Shown: one piece after another, positions 6,888 to 12,093 of the stretch | Layout of the letters: each line of letters begins with the position of its first letter | Position numbering within the stretch: the first letter of the stretch is position 1 | Assembly: GCA_945888895.1 (NCBI GenBank) | Contig: CAMDAY010000045.1 | Coordinates: forward strand, 1-12,093 | Source of the DNA: Dehalococcoides mccartyi | Lineage (GTDB): Bacteria > Chloroflexota > Dehalococcoidia > UBA2979 | Direction of reading: 5' to 3' | Length of the DNA stretch: 12,093 nucleotides | Notes under the pieces: model-generated | What the model was told of the DNA's origin: nothing | Seen by the model: only the letters and a program-made list of their open reading frames with translations | Database searches by the model: none | Position numbers and translations under genes: made by a program

Positions 6888-7835
6888 GTGTTCCAAGAGA
6901 TGGCTGTGTTCACGGGCAACGCCCACCGCGGGCTCGCGGAGGCGATCTGCAAGCACCTCGAGATGCCGCTCGGCGACTGCGAGGTCTTCGAGTTCGCCAA
7001 CGAGGAAGTCTTCGTCCGCTACCTGGACAACATCCGCGAACGCGACGTCTTCATCATCCAGCCCATCGTCTCACCGGTGAACACCCGGCTGATGGAGTTG
7101 ATGATCATGATCGACGCGGCAAAGCGCGCCTCGGCCGGCCGCATCACCGCCGTCGTCCCGTACTATGCGTACGGCCGCTCCGACAAGAAGGATCAGCCGC
7201 GCGTCCCCGTCACCGCACGCCTCGTCGCGAACTTCATCGAGGTGGCTGGCGCCGACCGCGTGCTCACGATGGACATGCACGCCGGGCAGATCCAGGGCTT
7301 CTTCAACATCCCGCTGGACGAGCTGACGGCGTTCCCGCTCCTCGCGGAGCACTTCCGCAAGCTGAACCTGCCTGCGCCGGTCGTCGTGGCCGCGGACGTC
7401 GGGCGTGCCAAGCTCGCGCGCGAGATCGCCGGGCGCATCGACGGCGACATCGCGATCGTGGACAAGAAGCGCGACGGCAACACCGACAGCGCCTCCGCGC
7501 TCACGATGATCGGTGAGGTCGAGGGGCGCGACTGCCTGATCATCGACGACGAGGTGCTGACCGGCGGGACGATCGGCTCGGCGGTGAGCCTGCTGCGCAG
7601 CCGAGGCGCGCGCTCAGTGCGGCTGGCCTTCGTGCATCCCGTGCTGGCGTCGAAGGCGTTCTCGCTCCTGGACATCACCGCAGATGTCGATGAAATCGTC
7701 TACACGGACACGCTCCCGTTGATTCATGGCTCATTCAAGAACGTACCCACCACGGTACTGTCGGTAGCACCGCTCATCGGAGACGCGATGCACCGGATCC
7801 ACACGGGTGGGTCCGTTGGCGCGTTGTTCCGGTAG
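6888..7835 (+). CDS. prs: Ribose-phosphate pyrophosphokinase (PRPP synthetase)
   Basis: Makes 5-phosphoribosyl 1-diphosphate from ribose 5-phosphate and ATP, feeding purine, pyrimidine, histidine and tryptophan synthesis. From GTG 6888 the product is 315 residues, the usual length. It begins MFQEMAVFTGNAHRGLAEAI, with the family's (L/F)xGNxHxxLA block. FANEEVFVRYLDN follows, then the catalytic loop YAYGRSDKKDQPR (about 93-105), MDMHAGQIQGFF, and the ribose-phosphate binding motif DDEVLTGGT (220-228, family DDxxxTGGT). The middle ADVGRAKLA lacks the second Gly of the common DxGG form, a variation within the family. GTG is preferred because of AGGGGAG 6 nt upstream; ATG 6900 is the alternative. 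secA begins 51 nt after the stop with no terminator between, so the two are likely co-transcribed. Confidence 0.95.
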   Translation: MFQEMAVFTGNAHRGLAEAICKHLEMPLGDCEVFEFANEEVFVRYLDNIRERDVFIIQPIVSPVNTRLMELMIMIDAAKRASAGRITAVVPYYAYGRSDKKDQPRVPVTARLVANFIEVAGADRVLTMDMHAGQIQGFFNIPLDELTAFPLLAEHFRKLNLPAPVVVAADVGRAKLAREIAGRIDGDIAIVDKKRDGNTDSASALTMIGEVEGRDCLIIDDEVLTGGTIGSAVSLLRSRGARSVRLAFVHPVLASKAFSLLDITADVDEIVYTDTLPLIHGSFKNVPTTVLSVAPLIGDAMHRIHTGGSVGALFR

Positions 7836-7870
7836 CGGGCTGATTCCGGCGCGCGGCAGACGCACGCCGC

Positions 7871-7877
7871 AGGAAGG
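7871..7877 (+). promoter_or_regulatory. secA ribosome binding site
   Basis: AGGAAGG lies 9 nt before ATG 7887. This supports that start over ATG 7896, which would be 18 nt away. Confidence 0.7.
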
Positions 7878-7886
7878 CTGATCCAC

Positions 7887-10481
<2,595 letters not shown>

Positions 10482-10493
10482 CGACCGTACTCG

Positions 10494-10548
10494 CGTCGAG
10501 GTGAGCCTGGACGCGGCGGCAAACGCGGAGCCGAGCGAAGCCTCGACG
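10494..10548. repeat. 8-bp inverted repeat behind secA
   Basis: CGTCGAGG and CCTCGACG are perfect complements 39 nt apart. A second partner for the left arm, ACCTCGA at 10557-10563, allows an alternative fold. There is no T-run. Confidence 0.5.
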
Positions 10549-10581
10549 TTGGGGTGACCTCGATGTGGCCGCGTATGGCGG

Positions 10582-10614
10582 CCCACCCCTACCCCTCCCG
10601 GCGCGGGAGGGGTT
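10582..10614 (-). repeat. Palindromic repeat R3
   Basis: CCCACCCCT tail, then a 10-bp stem ACCCCTCCCG / CGGGAGGGGT with loop GCG. Tail and stem resemble R2, in the same orientation, with several base changes. Confidence 0.75.
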
Positions 10615-10730
10615 CAGAGAGAAGAACCAACTGTGAGGAGCTGCGCCCCTCACACTCCCGGCGGAATCTGTCAGCCTGCAACCGGCTGATCCAGAAGCGC
10701 AGCCCTCCCACCTCTCCCGTCCGCTCTGGC

Positions 10731-10766
10731 CCCTCTCCCCGTTCGGGGAGAGGGTTGGGGTGAGGG
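10731..10766 (+). repeat. Palindromic repeat R4
   Basis: A 10-bp stem CCCTCTCCCC / GGGGAGAGGG with loop GTTC, followed by tail TTGGGGTGAGGG. It is related to R1 and in the same orientation. R3 and R4 face away from each other, with 116 bp of unrelated sequence between their stems, the reverse of the R1/R2 arrangement. Confidence 0.8.
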
Positions 10767-10830
10767 CCGCACCACGCCACGCGAGCCATCGCCCCCACGC
10801 CCCATCGAGGTTTGCCACGGAGCCTCCGCG

Positions 10831-10836
10831 TACAAT
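10831..10836 (+). promoter_or_regulatory. -10 box of the 10845 gene
   Basis: TACAAT (5 of 6 consensus bases) ends 8 nt before ATG 10845, so transcription should begin at or one or two bases before the start codon. No convincing -35 stands 16-18 nt upstream. Confidence 0.55.
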
Positions 10837-10844
10837 GACGGGGT

Positions 10845-11843
10845 ATGTCTTCCACGACCGACACCACTGACGCCGCGTATGCGCCGGACGACACGCTCGA
10901 CAACGTCGAGGTGCTCGACAGCGTGTTCGCGCACGCGGCACCCGAGGCGCCGATCGAGGATGACGCGCCCGCAGACGAGGAGCGCGCGCGGGTGCGCGTG
11001 CCTCGCGAGGGGGCGCTGTCGCCGGAGCAGAGCGTGGAGGCGCTGCGTCGCGCGCTGGAGCGCGGCGCGCCGTGGTACCCCGCGCTGCTCGAGGTAATCT
11101 CGCGCTGGACCGCGCCGTCCGAGCAGATCGATGGCGCGCTGAACACCTACCTGATCGCGGGCGAGGCGTTCGACTGGCTGCTGCTCGCGCAGCGGCTCCT
11201 CGACGAGATGGGCGACCTCGTGCCGGTCGACCAGGCGGAGCAGTTGCTGGTCCACAGCATCGCGCCGGACGGCAGCGGCGAGGCGGAGTTCGAGACGGCG
11301 ATCGGCGCCGCGAAGCATCGCGCACACCTCAATTTCCAGTACGGCGTCGTCGTCGAGGAGCTGCTGCTGCTCGCGGTCGAGCTCGAGCTCGTGAAGTCGG
11401 GATCGCTGTCGGGCGCCGGCCGGCCCGCGCCGGACATCGAGGCGTTCGACCACGTGTACGGCAAGCCGCTGAACGAGCTGAAGCTGCTGTATGCCTACGA
11501 GAGCGGCACCGCGCTCGCGGAGCGCATGAGCCAGTCCGAGCTGCAGGCGTTCACCTACTGGCTGTCAAAGTACCGCGTGCGCACGGGCGAGCCCGCGCGC
11601 GTGGCGTCCGACACGAAGAAGGCGATGGCGATGATGTCGCGCCTCGAGGCCGGGCGCGCGCGCCTCGGGCGGCTGCACGCGGCACAGGCGCGCGTCGGTC
11701 GCGTCGTCGAGACCGAGGGGCCGAGGCGCGCGAAGGGCGCCGACCGCAAGCCTCGACCGCGCAACATGGCGCGCGGGGCGCGCGGGGCGCAGGGAGCGCA
11801 GGCAGCAGCGCCCGATGCGGACGCAGACGCCGAGGAAGCATAG
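10845..11843 (+). CDS. Conserved-looking protein of unknown function (332 aa)
   Basis: I do not recognise this family. The product has three parts. Residues 1-55 are acidic and probably disordered (many Asp/Glu/Ala). Residues 56-280 look folded and largely helical, with EQSVEALRRALERGAPWYPA, LLEVISRW, LNTYLIAGEAFDWLLLAQRLL, AKHRAHLNFQYGVVVEELLL and ELQAFTYWLSKYRVRTGEPA. The final 50 are basic then Ala/Gly-rich low complexity (ARGARGAQGAQAAA). No signal peptide, membrane segment or catalytic motif is evident. Codon use is GC-rich like that of its neighbours, supporting a real gene. ATG 10845 is favoured because TACAAT sits 8 nt upstream, as for a leaderless message. It is followed by a terminator and then by a J-domain gene in the same direction. 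A link to protein quality control would be guesswork. Confidence 0.85.
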   Translation: MSSTTDTTDAAYAPDDTLDNVEVLDSVFAHAAPEAPIEDDAPADEERARVRVPREGALSPEQSVEALRRALERGAPWYPALLEVISRWTAPSEQIDGALNTYLIAGEAFDWLLLAQRLLDEMGDLVPVDQAEQLLVHSIAPDGSGEAEFETAIGAAKHRAHLNFQYGVVVEELLLLAVELELVKSGSLSGAGRPAPDIEAFDHVYGKPLNELKLLYAYESGTALAERMSQSELQAFTYWLSKYRVRTGEPARVASDTKKAMAMMSRLEAGRARLGRLHAAQARVGRVVETEGPRRAKGADRKPRPRNMARGARGAQGAQAAAPDADADAEEA

Positions 11844-11880
11844 AAACGAGGCCCGGGCGAGATGCTCGGGCCTCTTCGTT
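11844..11880 (+). terminator. Terminator-like hairpin after the 10845 gene
   Basis: GAGGCCCG (11848-11855) pairs with CGGGCCTC (11867-11874) across an 11-nt loop, and AAC/GTT outside could extend it. The stem starts right after the stop codon. The T-rich end is short (TTCGTT), so strength is moderate. Confidence 0.65.
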
Positions 11881-11963
11881 GCGGTGGGCTGAGAGGCCCG
11901 GGCTCGTGAGTGCACTGCCTGAGCACGCGTCAATAGATATGAGTCGTACCGACGCAGATACTC

Positions 11964-11992
11964 TTCACAACTCGGCGCCAGTCAGGTACCAG
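11964..11992 (+). promoter_or_regulatory. Probable promoter of the J-domain gene
   Basis: TTCACA (5 of 6 against the -35 consensus), a 17-nt spacer, TACCAG (11987-11992). The -10 ends 6 nt before GTG 11999, again placing the transcript start at the start codon. No CIRCE or HspR (HAIR) operator was found nearby. Confidence 0.45.
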
Positions 11993-11998
11993 TCCCTC

Positions 11999-12093
11999 GT
12001 GGCTACGAACTACTACGACATCCTGGGTGTGAAGAAGGGCGCCTCCGAGAAGGAGATCCGCTCCGCCTATCGTCGCCTCGCGCGGCAGTTCCA
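11999..12093 (+). CDS. dnaJ: J-domain protein (DnaJ/CbpA), N-terminal end only
   Basis: The 31 complete codons read MATNYYDILGVKKGASEKEI then RSAYRRLARQF, the first two helices of a J domain, which stimulates DnaK ATPase and hands it unfolded clients. The diagnostic HPD loop should begin just past the window, so J-domain identity rests on the YYDILGV...AYRRLARQ pattern. Whether this is full DnaJ with a zinc domain, a CbpA type or a small J protein cannot be told. GTG 11999 matches the usual N-terminus. The frame is open back to ATG 11939, which would add 20 residues unlike any J protein start. The promoter at 11964-11992 fits the GTG start. Confidence 0.85.
   Translation, partial: MATNYYDILGVKKGASEKEIRSAYRRLARQF

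Larger units (their letters stand above)
10482..10844. other. Intergenic region after secA with palindromic repeats
   Basis: No gene is supported; the short open frames here are made of the repeats. An inverted repeat CGTCGAGG (10494-10501) / CCTCGACG (10541-10548) follows the secA stop and may help end its transcript. Two GC-rich palindromes (R3, R4) come next, then the promoter of the 10845 gene. Confidence 0.65.

Noticed and set aside
10554..10763. 69-codon plus-strand frame after secA
   Set aside because: Made almost entirely of the palindromic repeats R3 and R4, with no credible start or protein pattern.
11900..11940. Possible CIRCE or HspR (HAIR) operator before the J-domain gene
   Set aside because: GTGAGTGCACTGCCTGAGCAC looks palindromic at first, but the arms do not match TTAGCACTC-N9-GAGTGCTAA or CTTGAGT-N7-ACTCAAG.

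Overview
The window is high-GC bacterial chromosome of housekeeping type with a small amount of accessory material. The SecA sequence (long insert before the YGTNNEFGFDYLRDNM block, CxCx8CH tail) and the Prs sequence (YAYGRSDKKDQPR) suggest Chloroflexota, possibly near Dehalococcoidia. That placement rests on recalled family patterns only and has moderate confidence.

Minus strand, 1-4563, in transcription order. A promoter at about 4563-4535 reads into a 13-codon leader ORF (MTSALNAINVVVA) with three consecutive GTA valine codons. An intrinsic terminator (4440-4416) follows, then valS (valyl-tRNA synthetase, 4322-1590). This is the layout of a ribosome-mediated valine attenuator. Downstream lies a short DUF559/Vsr-like nuclease gene (1524-1084) between two near-identical 43-bp palindromic repeats in inverted orientation. 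Next is a frameshifted inositol-monophosphatase-family gene (1087-243), then a second member of the same family (246 to beyond position 1). The last three genes are joined by ATGA stop/start overlaps, and the two phosphatase genes share an almost identical 81-bp 5' end.

Plus strand, 4602-6575. A VOC (glyoxalase-fold) protein is followed by a DUF486 small membrane protein gene interrupted by an in-frame TGA at an expected Trp codon. After a 288-bp gap with a strong hairpin comes a membrane-anchored collagen-like protein with 41 uninterrupted Gly-X-Y triplets and a lectin-like C-terminal domain.

Plus strand, 6576-12093. After a 312-bp gap with tandem hairpins, prs (PRPP synthetase) and secA (preprotein translocase ATPase) form a two-gene unit. 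The next gap (10482-10844) holds two more palindromic repeats of the family that flanks the DUF559 gene. Then come an unrecognised 332-aa protein, a terminator, and the 5' end of a J-domain gene (dnaJ/cbpA) that runs off the window. Three promoters (valS leader, 10845 gene, dnaJ) have a -10-like hexamer only 6-8 nt before the start codon, suggesting leaderless transcripts.

The two most interesting items are the Val-codon attenuator in front of valS and the nuclease gene bounded by inverted palindromic repeats, which resembles a small mobile or REP-type unit.
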